Source: Dioscorea cayenensis subsp. rotundata (Eukaryota > Streptophyta > Magnoliopsida > Dioscoreales > Dioscoreaceae). From it: a stretch of 64,000 nt of DNA. Positions 45,638-58,282 of this stretch are shown here, piece by piece (within the stretch, counting starts at the first letter, position 1; each line of letters opens with the position of its first letter). The stretch lies in NCBI RefSeq assembly GCF_009730915.1, contig NC_052471.1, positions 29,980,185-30,044,184 of the forward strand. Reading direction: 5' to 3'. Position numbers and translations under genes: made by a program. The notes beneath the pieces were generated by a model, which saw only the letters and a list, made by a program, of their open reading frames with translations, was not told the origin of the DNA and searched no databases.

Positions 45638-48600
45638 ATGAATACAGCTAAAATCTTTTGTTGGAATTGTAGGGGTATCTCAGATCGGGATACTTCTTCT
45701 CGGCTCTTCCGGATCATCAGAAAGCTTAAGCCTCTCTTGGTTTGCCTTGTCGAAACTCGCGCTAACTTCGGTTCGAGTTGAGCGCCTCTGCAAGAAAAAT
45801 TCCTAGGCTTTGGGAATGGGCGTCTATTCTTCGCGATGGTTATTCGGTGGTATCTTTTATCCTTTGGAACTCGGCCATCGGTCAAGTCTCTCTATCATTG
45901 TTTCTCGTCGTGTTTTACATTTAGTGGTTTCCTCTTCATTTTCTAAAACTATTCTCATTTCGGTGGTTTATAACTCTTCTCGCTGTTCTTCTCAACGTTA
46001 TCTCTGGCATGAACTTTCCAAGCTTTCTTCCCTTGGGTTTCCTTGGCTTATTCTGGGAGATTTTAACGCTATTCTCTCCAGAGATGAGCACAGGGGAGGC
46101 CCCTTCACTAATTATAATCGTAAATCTTATTTTTTCAACGAATTTATTAATAGTAATAATCTCTTGGATCTTAAATATGTTGGTTCTACTTTCACTTGGT
46201 GCAACAATCAACACGGCTCCGCTCGTCGTTGGGCCAGGCTGGACCGTTGTCTTGTTAATCTTGAGTGGAACGGTACCTTTAAATCCTATTCTCTAACTCA
46301 TCTTGCTCGTTCTTTTTCGGATCACTCTCCTCTCTTTCTCTCAATTAATTTATCCTCTAATTTTAAAAAGAAAACTTTCCGGTTTAATAATTTTTGGGTT
46401 GATCTTGGTTGTCATAACTGTGTTCGTGAAGCTTGGGATTTTTATCCTCATGGTAATCCCATGCAGGCGTTTACTCATTTTCTTTCCCGTACTCGTTCTA
46501 AGCTCATTTTCTGGTCTCGTTCGGGGGTGAATAATTTGGATGCTATGATTTCTAAAGTTGAAGCGGATATTGGTTGTATGGAAATTTCGGATTTTGATCC
46601 TAATAATCAACCTGGTCTGACGTATCTTTATGCCAAGCTTGCTGCCTTGCAGCGCCAGAATAGTATTAAGTGGGCTCAGCGCGCTCGCTTACAGTGGATT
46701 TTGGATGGTGACAAGAATACTCATTTTTTCCACGCTATTTGTCATATTCGCTCTCACTCTAACTTTATTGCCCAGATTGAGGATAGCAATGGCAATGTCT
46801 TTAGTGATTCTACAGGCATTAATCTTGCCTTCATGAATTTTTATCAAAATCTTTGGAGCGAGTCTTATAACAATTCGTCATACTTAACTGATGCTCTTCC
46901 TCCTGATCTTCCTATGCTGTCGGATTCTGACAAAACATTGCTCATTCGGGATGTTACTTTAGAGGAAGTTCACCGTTCCCTTTTTGATCTTCCCTCAGGT
47001 AAGTCCCCTGGACCCGATGGTTTCAATGTTGAATTCTTTAAAATTTTTTGGAATGTGGTTGGCATATATCTCTTTGATGCTATTCAACATTTTTTTAAAA
47101 CCTCTTGTATGCCTTCTTCTTGGGGTAGAACATATGTTGCTCTCATCCCTAAGATTGATAAGCCTAGGTTTGTTTCGGATTTTCGGCCTATTTCTTTGTG
47201 TAATGTTTGCTATAAGATCATTTCTAAACTTCTTGCCAACAGATTAAAAGCTGTTATTCATAAACTTGTTGGTTTTGAACAAGCGGGTTTTGTGCCAAAT
47301 CGGTGTCCGATGGATAATATTATTGCTTTGCAAGAGGTTGCTCACTCGATTGAAAATGATAGTCATAGCCCCCCTATGATGATAATAAAACTGGATATTG
47401 AAAAAGCATACGATACCCTCAATTGGAGTGCAATTCTTGCCATTCTTGCTAAAATGAATTTTTCTCCACTTTGGATTGCTTCCTGTCTTCAGTCCTGCTC
47501 TTTTTCATTACTTGTTAACGGTAGCGCCACAGATTGGTTCTCTTCTTCTAGAGGAATTCGTCAGGGAGATCCTATCTCACCATATTTATTCATCCTAGTG
47601 TCTCAAACTCTTACTTCAATGCTTAATTTTAATCTTCAAAATAATCTGATTCCTGGCTTTAATAGCAATTTGCAGCATAATTTCAACCATCTCATGTTTG
47701 CTGATGATTTAATCCTTATCACTCAGGCCTCTCGTCAGGTTGCTAGAAATATTCAGAATTGTTTATATCATTACTCTAGAATTACTGGTCAGTGTCCCAA
47801 TCTCTCTAAATCTCATGTTTATTTTCCATCTTGGTTTAATAAACATGTTTTAACTAGAATCTGTTCTATTCTGAATTTGAATCATGCTCAATTTCCTTTT
47901 AAGTATTTAGGAGTTTTCATTTCTCCTAGAAAAATGTCTTCCCGTACTTTTCAGCCTATGGTAGAAAAAATCAAGAGACGTGTTTCTAATTGGGATAAAT
48001 TTCATCTGACTCCTGCGGCTAAAGAGATATTGATAAGTTCTGTCCTTCTCTCTGTCCCAGTTTACACTTTGACTGTCTATCATATTCCAAATTTTATTCT
48101 ATCTGAAATTTCCAAAGTGGTGCGTAAATTCTTTTGGAGTAGGAATGGCAATGGAACGGGCATCCATAATGTGAGTTGGAAAATTTTAATGGAAGGTAAG
48201 TCTGAGGGGGGCTTGGGTATCAAGAATTTGGTTCTTGCTAAGCATTCTCTTGTGTCCAAAAATGTTTTCAAATACTTAAACTCCCATGAGTGTTTGTGGG
48301 TTGACATCTTACTTAATAAATATGGGAAAATTAATTTTTGGCATGACCCTATCCCTGCTAAGTGCTCCTGGTTTTTTCGTGGTTTATGCAAATCTGCTGT
48401 TTTCCTTAGACATTACTGTAAAATCAATTCTGTTAATCCAGTGAATACTTCTCTTTTATGGGATCCTTGGATATTTAATATTCCGATCGCTTTGAAGCCC
48501 ACATTTCTCAACATGGATATTGACTTGGACCATTTTAATTTTTCTGAACTTATCTCTGGTGATCAATGGGATTTCAGGGGTTACAATTACTCTTTGGTAA

Positions 48601-49714
48601 TCATTTTGATTGGACTGATAAGAATTTTTCTTCAGTTGAGCATGATTCAAACAATCATTGGGTTTGGTGGCCTAATGCTACTACCCCTAAAATCTCATCT
48701 GCAGTTTATCATTTCTTGAATAATCAGCATGGTGTTGATGATCATTGGGGAGGGTTGGAAAAAATTGTGTGGATGATTCAGTTGCTCCTAAAAATTAAGC
48801 ATTTTATTTGGCTTTGTTTGAGAGGCCGTCTTTCCACTTATGCTTTTTGCATAGCATTCACATTGGCACTGATTCTCCTTGTGGTGCATGTGTGGTCTTC
48901 ATCGTGAGACCATAGATCACATGTTTGGTCAGTGTAGATGTGCTTTGAATGTTTGGGATCATTTTAGTTCTTTTTTGAACACTGCTATTGTTTTCAATGA
49001 TGGTTTTTCTTCTGGCAATTGGGTTTCTGAATTCAGCCATTCCCTGCGGTTCTTGGCTTACATTGCGGCTGGTGCATGGCATTTGTGGCTTAGCCGGTGT
49101 AATGCTATTTTTAAAAATGTTCGCCCTAATTGCCCGGGTTCATTATCTCCGAACCGTGGCCCATGTTGAAGAATTCTCATGCGCTCTAAAGATCTTTTTG
49201 AGGCGGGAAACTCATATTGAACAATTTCTCTACTGCCGACGGTGGATTCCTCTTCATTCATGCAATCACCAACCGTGAACTCCAGGTTTGTTCTTTCGGT
49301 TTCTTCTTTACAAATTCTAATTTTGTGATCTCTCTTGCAGGATGTGGTTCTCAGCAACTGCTGGACAACATTTCTGATGTCATACTTGCTACTGAAGTTG
49401 CTCTTCATTCTGCTTTGGAGATTCGGATTCCCGTTAACCATATTTTCAGTGATCAGCATGTCATTCAAGATCTTCTTCAGAACTCGGATTTCACTTCTTC
49501 CTGGAGATATCAACCTCAGATTAGCAACCTGAAATTTCTTTTGGATCTGTGCAGCTGCCCTCAAATCCATATAATACCTTTCTCTTGGGGCTCTCCTGCA
49601 GCCAATCTTGCTTCTTTTGGCTTTCATCATCAACACCTCAATCTGTTCTTATCTGGAAAAGAATTACCTTTTTGGATCATGAGATCATTCTTAAGCAGTG
49701 GGTTTTCATTCTAA
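45638..49714 (+). pseudogene. LINE ORF2 (endonuclease, reverse transcriptase, RNase H-like), frameshifted
   Basis: ATG at 45638 (MNTAKIFCWNCRGI), the start of an apurinic endonuclease-type domain. The frame breaks near 45780 and a long open stretch follows to 48719. It contains GDFNAIL and SDHSPL of the endonuclease; LPSGKSPGPDGF, FRPISLCNVCYKIISK, EQAGFVPNR, KLDIEKAYDTLNW and RQGDPISPYLF of the reverse transcriptase; and the catalytic FADD at 47697-47708. After further frame changes at about 48590, 48890 and 49165, a zinc-binding zf-RVT part (CGLHRETIDHMFGQC) and a degenerate RNase H-like tail (to 49714) follow. The catalytic motifs are intact but the protein cannot be made in one piece. Confidence 0.9.
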
Positions 49715-50025
49715 GTTGTTCTATTTTATGTTCTCTCTTTTATGTAGTGTTTGTATTTGATCTTTTTCTGGTTTGTGTTTTTTCTTTCTTTGTTCTCTTT
49801 CTCTTTTTTTAATAAATAGCTTCTCTGTTTGAGAGGTTCTTTATGTCTCTGGATAATAGTGATGCGGACCACTGGATTTATACCGTGTATTGTTTTCTGT
49901 TTTTCTCCGTCTGGCATTGTTTTTTATTATAGTATAAAACAGTTTATATGCCACAATATATATAAAAATTGTTTGTTTTAACAAAGCTGCTTTTACATCA
50001 TGTATGTTGTGTCAGACCTTTCAAA

Positions 50026-50318
50026 GGTATAATACCCTAGTTGGTCGCTTTATCTTTTCTACTCTTTTCACTTTTGAGTCACTCTCTTCGAAATGCTTTC
50101 AGTGATCTCTACTTTTGAAAATATGTCGAACGGTTAAAAATCTTGCGTGGGTCATCTGTTTTTGAAATGTAATTGGTCACTCTCCAAGTGGGCGCGTTTT
50201 TAAAAAGTGGAGAGGCAGTGAATGGCGAGCGTGTCAAGTGAGTGACCAGTGATCGAGTAGTCAAGAGAAGCGACCAGATGAGAAGAAAAATCTGAGGGAC
50301 TATTTTGGTGATTATACC
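50026..50318. mobile_element. 293-bp MITE with target-site duplication
   Basis: It starts GGTATAAT and ends ATTATACC (8-bp perfect terminal inverted repeat). Similarity extends inward, with GGTCGCTT near the left end and its inverse AAGCGACC near the right. It is flanked by CTTTCAAA at 50018-50025 and 50319-50326 (9 bp if one shared C is counted). It has no coding capacity. An 8-bp duplication suggests a hAT-type and 9 bp a Mutator-type driver. It lies between the LINE and the HD-Zip III gene. Confidence 0.75.
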
Positions 50319-50724
50319 CTTTCAAATGTTTATTTATATGTTAGTTTTTTAAATTTTAAGATAATATTAATTCATTTATATTTTAGCATTCGAATCAATC
50401 ATCTTGTTCCCAGGATGACATTTGACTTCCAGTGCCGCATTCAAGTGCTGTGCATCTAAAAAACCAATAAGTTAGGAACTGATTTCTTCTCCCGATTATG
50501 AAAACACCAAGAACAAAAACTTAGCTTTGAATATTTTTATATCTGAAGAAGAGATCCAAAACAATGTACAGTAATACCATTAACAGCCACGCTCATCATA
50601 ATAAGGCAAATGGCAGAACTAGTCTCCTTGTTACTTTGTAACTCAAATCTTGCATAATAATAGGCTAACAACTCCTATAACTTATCCCATTGTAACATAA
50701 ATATTTTATATGATTCTTTACAAG

Positions 50725-53700
50725 TTACATAAAGCTTTTCTTGAACCTGGCCTTGAGGAAAGCTCCACCAAATGCCTCAAACAAAAGACCAGTTAATGAA
50801 AGAGAAGGCCAGACAGTAAACATTACTCGCTTCGTCAAGTACTTTCCATGCAACGGCTTGTTCGTAAGAGACATGGCGACCCATCCCAGACAAGCAAACG
50901 CCTGATTGCAAATGACAATATCCCTGGAGATAACAACATTCGAATCTTAGTTAATTAAAAAGAATTCCCTGTGCACATCAAACTAATCAGTCATGTGCCT
51001 CTGTTGCAACATGTAAAGTGAATCACGGTAAATCCTGGGTTGTAATAAAAGTTTTAAGAGGTAAAGATGTGAGTACCTGATGCATTAACTTTGCAAAGTC
51101 AGAACAGAATGCTTTCCTCCCACCCTCATCAAAAATTCTATCTAGAGTAATGTCTTGTAAGGCCACCAGCGTCGTTTCTAGCATGTCTAAGCCAGCTTGG
51201 TTGGCAAAGGTAAATACTGGCTGTGTCTGTAAAGCATGAGAAAATCATCAGACCATTTTTTCACTTTTATCAGAAACTTCTCAAAGCCCAAAAATTATTA
51301 TTATTATGGAAGAATCCTTATTATGTAAGCCATTATATGGAAGATGTAAAGTTATTTTATAGTTTTTGCACCAATGCAAGCCACTAAAAGCAGAATAAAC
51401 AAAACACATGAATAATAACCCCTTGATCACAAACTTAGCCATTAGCTTTACCTTTAAAGAGCAGCATAAAATGGCATCTTGATGATGCCATAGCATTTTC
51501 AACAAGGATTCTCCATTCTCGCAGTTTGTCCTCAGTAATTCTGCCCCCACATGGTAACTGCAGAGCCAAAGTATTGGTAAAACATGAGAAACATAAATAA
51601 AAGATATCAACAATGAAGAACACCATCTAATCTGGACTTGCGATTTTCACAACTTCGATCTTTAGATTATCCAAATAACAAACTCCTAAATGCTAGGTTG
51701 CATGTAAAATCAATCAATTTCTTATTGTATGTGGTTCTCAAAATTATTGGTAAGCTCAAATAATTATAAGAACTCACGTGTAGCTCTGACAAATCCAAGT
51801 AGAAAGAGTGTGAGCCTCTGGTGAGCCAAGAGATAAACTCCGTCCCATGTTCAGACCATGCTGGGATGGAGAGATGGCCAAGGAAACCCTTTGAACAGCT
51901 GAAACAATGCTTCGGACATACTGCCGTGCCATCACAGCAACACTATCTAACAGGTGAACTTCATAGGGAAACTGAAAGGCAATAGTGAGCACAGAACGTG
52001 AGCTTGGAGTGTTTGATGTGTCCCCACACAACTGGTTAGAAGCAGAGCCAACGTCAAGGCTAGATGCTAAATCCAAAGTACGATTTGCTGATAAGTTATC
52101 CTGCACATGGCAATTAAGGAGAAATTAGTATCCACATAAAGGAATTTGAGCAACTTCTCTCAGACAATTATTGCTCACTGTTAAGAACAGAACATACAGA
52201 CCAAGATCAATAAGTTCCAAATAAATTGACAATTTTAGATTTTAATATATTTCTGAAAAATCAGCACAGTGGAGATCTAGGAGCAGGCATATCAATCCAG
52301 TAATATGGTATATCAGCTAACGCATCATCCAAAAAAAAAAGAGTGAGAGGAGATTAAGGCTTAACTGTTTTTGCTTCCAGAGGTATGACACGAAATCCAG
52401 AAGGAAGTATTGGAGCATCATCAGGAAAAAGTTCATCTATCGGTGCAAAAATAAGCTGATAGCAGGCACCAACAGCATTTTCATCAACTCCACTGCAAAG
52501 CTGGAAAAAGAACAGCCTGAACTGAGGACTCACATGGAAATTATAGTACTGTCCAAAATGTTAGACTGAGTCTATACTGACGTCAGTCAAAGGTTCACAT
52601 TAATTGCCAAATTCCAAACGGATCTCAATAGACAGCATTTCCATCATGGTAATTCAACAAGCATTTAGTTACCGCGGCAATTTGACAAGCTAGTCAAGAC
52701 ATCTTTTTCAGAAATAGTTTTCATCGTATGTCATGTTAGCATTCAAATTATGGCATAACAAAAAGCTGAGTCCTTCAGAACCCATTTTGTTGTAAAATTT
52801 CCATTAACTTACATTTGATGGATACTCTATTTCTCCCGAAGTTAATTTGAAAATAAGAAATCAATGCATACAATACTTTAACATGCCATGTATATGGCAT
52901 AATGGTGTAAGGGAAGACAAAACACAAATGACAAAAACAAATTATACCCAAACCAGATTTATAAAAAAAAAAAACAAAACTTAGAATGAATGTGAAACAG
53001 GAATTGCATGGTACGATAGAGAGACGAGCATGCCATGAACAGATTTAGAAAGACTAATTCAGGGTTGAAGCAAGTTCCCAATACCTGCAGGAGATGAATA
53101 TCCTGGGATAAGCTGGAATCATCCTGACCTACAGCTTGTCCTTCAAGACGGATCACTTCAAGAAACTGAAACATTGTTTAAAACTTATGAAAATCAATAC
53201 ATATTATCGTATGCAAATTGTATCAATGCGTGATACACAATTTCCACTAAGGAGTGCATTAGAGAGTTTAAACTATTGAATGTCCTGCTATAGTTTCCAT
53301 GGAATCAAGCAATTCAAAGAAGAAACACCATTACCTAATGAACAATAGATTATACTTCATTTCTATGCAGTGGTACCACCTATGTTTGATGAAAAATGGT
53401 ATCTATAATTCCTCTAACAAAGGAAACTCTTGATCAGAAAGCAGCACCATACACTACAAATGGTTTACCACAATATTTGCAGCTTTTGCTTTTGAAAAGA
53501 ACCTATATTTGGTCCAACAAAAGAAAATGCAAAGAAATAGTTCCGTTATAACTTAATAAGATATTCAGAAAAATAAAATTTTTAATGGAATGTTTGAAGT
53601 CATTTAGATGGAATTAGATCACAGCAAGCACATCGTAAAAATGGCATTGAATTCCAAGAAAAAAGGATGAATAAAATATCAACAAAATAAGCTGGTCTAT

Positions 53701-56700
53701 GTTACTGAGGCCAACAGGCAAATATTAAGGAAAAAAGAGACAGATGTCACAAGAATGATAGTTGCGCACATTAGTGGAAAAAAATCCAAATGATCTGCCA
53801 TAAATAAACTCTTTCAAGGATTCATTTAGCCAACCCCACATATATTCGGATTGAGTTTCGCTGGCTGCTACTGTTGTTGTTTGCATACAGAAAAACCACT
53901 TAAACAGAATCTAACATACCTCCTCATTCTCGACTGTATGCGCAAGCGGCATAATGATTTGGCTCCCAGAGAATCTAGTGGGCCTTAGTCCAGGGAAAGC
54001 ACAAGACCCGGCTTTCAGAGATGCAGCAGAATATGCATCAATGTTGTAATCCGCCCACTCTGAACGATGCTCCCTCAAAAAACGAACCAGCAAAGCCGCG
54101 GGGACATTCTAGAATGATGAGAGGACAATTCAAACCTTTTTTCACAAAGTTAAAAGGATAAATATATATGTCATAATATTACAACGTCTTTCAGACTTAT
54201 TTCCCCAGTCACAATTTCAAGATGTGGGCAGAATTGACTCCACTTGCTATAACAGAAGACCAAACAAGATAGTGTAAACAAGCTATCCTAAATTTCCATC
54301 TCAGATAAAACTCATGCATAAGTCCTTAGAGCACCAGACCAAATTTGCCCAAATAATGCCGTGAAATATGCAAGGACTTTGATTGCTGTTAAAGTTTAAC
54401 AATAAGTTAACAATGCCTTGAAAATCTCTCATAGAAGAAAATTGAAAATGATCTATGTGCTATACATGCTAACAACAGTTGATAGACAATGCAAGAGAAT
54501 ATTCAAGACAAAGAACTATATAGCATACCTGAAGCAACATTGATGCCTTTGCGCAGATAACACCTCCAGGGGGCACTGAAAGATCATTAGCAGAACTGGC
54601 ATGACAGACTTTCTTCGCAGAGTTGGTAGCAATTACTACATCTTCCACACCATCACAGCCCATGGTTGACCAACCATCATCATTAAAACCATTGACAGCA
54701 TCATTAAACCCCCTGGAGTGGTAGAAGTCAGAACAGGCATACCCACCGAGAGAAGATAATAGCAGAAAAATCAAGATGTTCACTTGACAATAAGAAACCA
54801 AGTTACCTGCTCAATTTTTGGCTGTAAGTCCGTAAAACAGAAGGCTGCCTTCCCAAGGCATACACCACTTCACCACTCATTTCCTGAGCTATCTGTCTGA
54901 TGTAGCGTAGAGCCTTCATAATACAATTATAATTTTTAATATTTTAGCGCAAGAGAAGTAAATCATGGAAGGACAGAAAAGCACAATGAATAATACAAGA
55001 CAAAAAAAAATTACTGGAGAAAAGATGTATAGTATTGGTATAGCTCATTTTCAGTTGAACCAAGAAAAATGTGATCATCCAGCAACATACCGAAGTAGTC
55101 ATTTTTTGAGCCAATACACCTGGTGACTCATAAAGAGGCCGCAGCACTTCAGGCACACTCCATGCCTGACAAGGTTGACAAAGCAATTGAGTCATATGTT
55201 TACAATTGAGGAAGTAGGAGCAGAAGATTAGCAATGTAGACAAACCTCAAGATCCAAATGGTCAACAATGTGTACTATCGAACCCCCACCATCACAAGGG
55301 CGGATCAAGTAACCACTTGGAAGCATCTCAGCTCTTACAAATTGGTGAGCTGCAGTTGAACTTGGACCACCTCCAGAACCACTCAAGGACCTCTCACAAA
55401 CCTGAATTAGCATATTTAGCAAATCAAGCTCCTTGGGACTGTGAATGAACTGATGAGCAGCAATTTGACATTATTAAAAAAAAATGAAATAACAAAATAA
55501 CTTATAATTTTCAGTCAAGAAGGCTTAATTAATTTCAGGCTTTGTGATATGGCACCAATCAAGTCTAACTGAATCATGACAATAAAGCCTTTAATGTTGT
55601 TCGAGACCTCACAGCTACCTGTTTAAATATGCAAAAGCATGGGTACTATCTATTGAACATGACAAGAATGTCACCACTGACATCACAAATAATAAGTTAC
55701 CAAGAAGCATTTCCAATGGTGTTTCACAAGCGGAAAATACATTTCGAACCATTCAGCTGACAGTAAACCAGAGCATCAAACTGAACAAGTGAGAGCACAC
55801 AGCATACCACCAGACTGTTGTCTTCCAAAGTTGTGGTATACCTAATGGTCCAAAAGTCTCGAGCAGGTGCTAAAGTTGTGGGAGCATACATCTGAATGTC
55901 AACCAACAATCAATCTTTGTGAGCGGAAAAAACAGAGAAAATTAAGATAAAATTTTGAGTCTACAAAGAGATAAATCTTTAAAAGGTGCTGGCCTGCATG
56001 TATATTAGTTCTATTGTGCCTCCATTTCCAGCTGGAAACATGGTGAAGACTTCAAGGCTCCGACAGTCACGAAACCAGGATGGTCGATCTTTGAGGATCT
56101 CCGCAATCTGTCAGTGACAGGCATACTGGCATTGAATATTGGTCATGCCACCAGAGAATGTCTATGTGACCATTTAGCACTTGAAGCGAAAGAAGAATCA
56201 TATAGATGAAATTCGATAATCTCAACCACACCCCACAAGACATTACTCCAGCAAGTAGGACCTAATTTATCACAATGATTCCAATGATTACAAATATACG
56301 GTTACCTTTGTAGGCTCTAAATTTACTAGACCACATGCTCGTGCCGCCACTCCAGTGCAACTGTGTGAAATGGCAACAATCCCAATGGAATCCGGACCAG
56401 GCTGTATTTAAGGAAAACAGAAGAATGAATGACAGATTTATTTATTAGCACAACACATGGGTTTGGAACAATCAAATAGAAACTCTGTTATTGATTGAAA
56501 CCAGTATGACCACGAAGGCATTTTATTTTTATTAATCTTATTTTTATAAAGAAGACAGTTCCATTTGTTTCTCTGACCTTCATCCCAGGCATCTGGACCC
56601 AATCGACTGCAGTTCCTGTTGCCTTTGAAAGGTACTCTTGCAAGGTCTCCTCGGCAATGGAGAGAAGCCTACAAGCAATGGTTAACAGAACAAAATTGTG

Positions 56701-58282
56701 AATAAAGTTTTTCGTCAGCATTATAACTTATCTTCAAATGCTAGAGATGGAGCATTCAGTTTACCCTGCAGGATTACTCGCATCCCTTAAAGGATTTTGA
56801 GGAGTGGTCACAACAGATTCACAGCTAGTGTCATTAGCCAGTGAAACCTAAAACAAAAGAAATTTCAAAGAATAAGAAAAGGAAACAATCCCTCAAGGGG
56901 AAAAAAAAAACCCTTCTGAAGTGGCGACATTAGCGGGTTCTATTTTATCATACATGCATCAAGTTAGGAGATATTTTACTCGTGAAAAAAATTTCCAATA
57001 AGCTGCATGCATGTAAACTGTGGTCATGGCAGACAAACCATAATCAACTCCACCTCTGTATCACGCCATTTAAGTGGGTAAGCCAAAAATAACGGGTGGG
57101 GTTCTTCATTATCTTTGTTGATTCTGTGTCAAAAGAGATTAACTACTATGGCAATTTAGCATGCTCAAAATTCTGTCAGATTCCTTAATCGCAGTTTGGA
57201 TTGCAGTGACTGCTCATGCTGTAAATGGGAACATAAAGTGATAAGAACACATTTCTTAAAGCCTGCTCTTCAAGTTAACAAAACATGTGAGCTCGTGAAG
57301 TGTGAGATAAACAATGCCCATTCAGTCTATGATCTATTCCACTTAGTGAAAGGTTATCAGATGAACAGGACTTACCTTTTGCAGTTGTTGTCGCATGTAT
57401 GCATTCTCATGAACCAGTTGGGACACCTGTTTCTGAAGGCGCTCATTTTCCTCCATCAAGAGTTTATTCATAGCAGTCAACTTCCTGTTGACTGCCTGAA
57501 GCCTTGAAGACTCTTTCCTCTGCTTCTCCCGGCACCTGAAAAGAAAATTGCAATGGCTCATCTTTGTTCCTTATCCATAGTCAATATCCAACATATGACC
57601 TATGCAAGGTCATAAATTAAAAAACAAAACGTTGGAGAAAGCACACAAAATAACTTAAAAGAATGCAGATGATTGTAATGAGGGCATAAATACACCGAAT
57701 GAAGTTCAACCAGGGATCTATATCATGACCGTAACATGAACAATAATAATTGAGAGACGGGACATAATTGAGAGACGGAACAAGGACACGCCCCAAATTA
57801 AAAACAAAGCCTTAACCCAAACGGAGGAGTTAATTGGAAAATTGGAAAGATAGGAATTCATCTTTCAAGTAACACAGAAGCAAGTACACAATCATCTATT
57901 ATTGAAGTAACCGTGCATTTCTCATGGTATGATTTATACGCAAATGATGGGCTTTCAAATAAAAATTAACGATAATAATGGAATTAAGGTGAGGGAAAGG
58001 AATCTTTAAAATGAATGATTTAGAATCCAGAACAAATTCAGGAAGCACAAACCTTCGGTTCTGAAACCAGACTTTGATCTGCTTGGGTTCGATATTAGAA
58101 AGGATGGGGCACTCTCGGATCAGCTGCTGGCGGCGGATGGAACTTGGCTTGGGGCACTCGGCATACACTCGCTCCAGAGCCTCCACCTGCTCGGCCGTGT
58201 ACCGGACATACTTGCCACTATCCAGCTGCTTGTCCAAGCTACTCCCACTTCCACCACTGCGCATAGCCACAGCCATAGCCAT
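50725..58282 (-). CDS. REV: Class III HD-Zip transcription factor, REVOLUTA-like, altered C-terminus
   Basis: Master regulators of adaxial identity, meristems and vasculature. I read 18 coding exons: 58282-58053, 57535-57376, 56847-56765, 56668-56578, 56401-56306, 56107-55994, 55891-55808, 55401-55246, 55165-55091, 54913-54807, 54712-54529, 54108-53920, 53165-53085, 52500-52366, 52100-51778, 51557-51452, 51226-51077, 50901-50725. All phases agree through exon 17 (788 codons). Domains are a homeodomain (about 25-85, IEPKQIKVWFQNRR), leucine zipper (about 85-125), START (about 165-380), HD-SAD, and MEKHLA at the C-terminus. RPTRFSGSQIIMPL and RGFNDAVNGF favour REV over the PHB/CNA clades. In exon 18 about 22 bases are missing between FACL and MGRHVSYEQ. 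The read frame therefore leaves the conserved tail (which would stop at 50777) and ends at 50725. It is regulated by miR165/166. Exon 6 has a GC donor. Confidence 0.9.
56392..56588 (-). promoter_or_regulatory. miR165/166 target site, split by an intron
   Basis: The mRNA sequence CTGGGATGAAG (56588-56578, end of exon 4) joined to CCTGGTCCGG (56401-56392, start of exon 5) is the known miR165/166 complementary site in the START domain, coding for PGMKPGP. It exists only after splicing, as in Arabidopsis HD-Zip III genes. The site is unchanged, so this copy should be repressed in abaxial cells. Confidence 0.9.

Larger units (their letters stand above)
43725..49842 (+). mobile_element. LINE (L1-type non-LTR retrotransposon), full length but inactive
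   Basis: An approximately 6.1-kb element with ORF1 (DUF4283 and CCHC knuckle) and ORF2 (endonuclease, reverse transcriptase, RNase H-like). It is flanked by perfect 13-bp direct repeats ATGTCTCTGGATA at 43712-43724 and 49843-49855, a size normal for L1 target-site duplications. The 3' end is T-rich then AATAAATAG, without a clear poly(A) tail, which is odd. It lies on the same strand as the CASP-like gene, in what was probably its 3' flank or untranslated region. Several frameshifts show it is dead but fairly young, since long stretches of ORF2 remain open. Confidence 0.88.
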
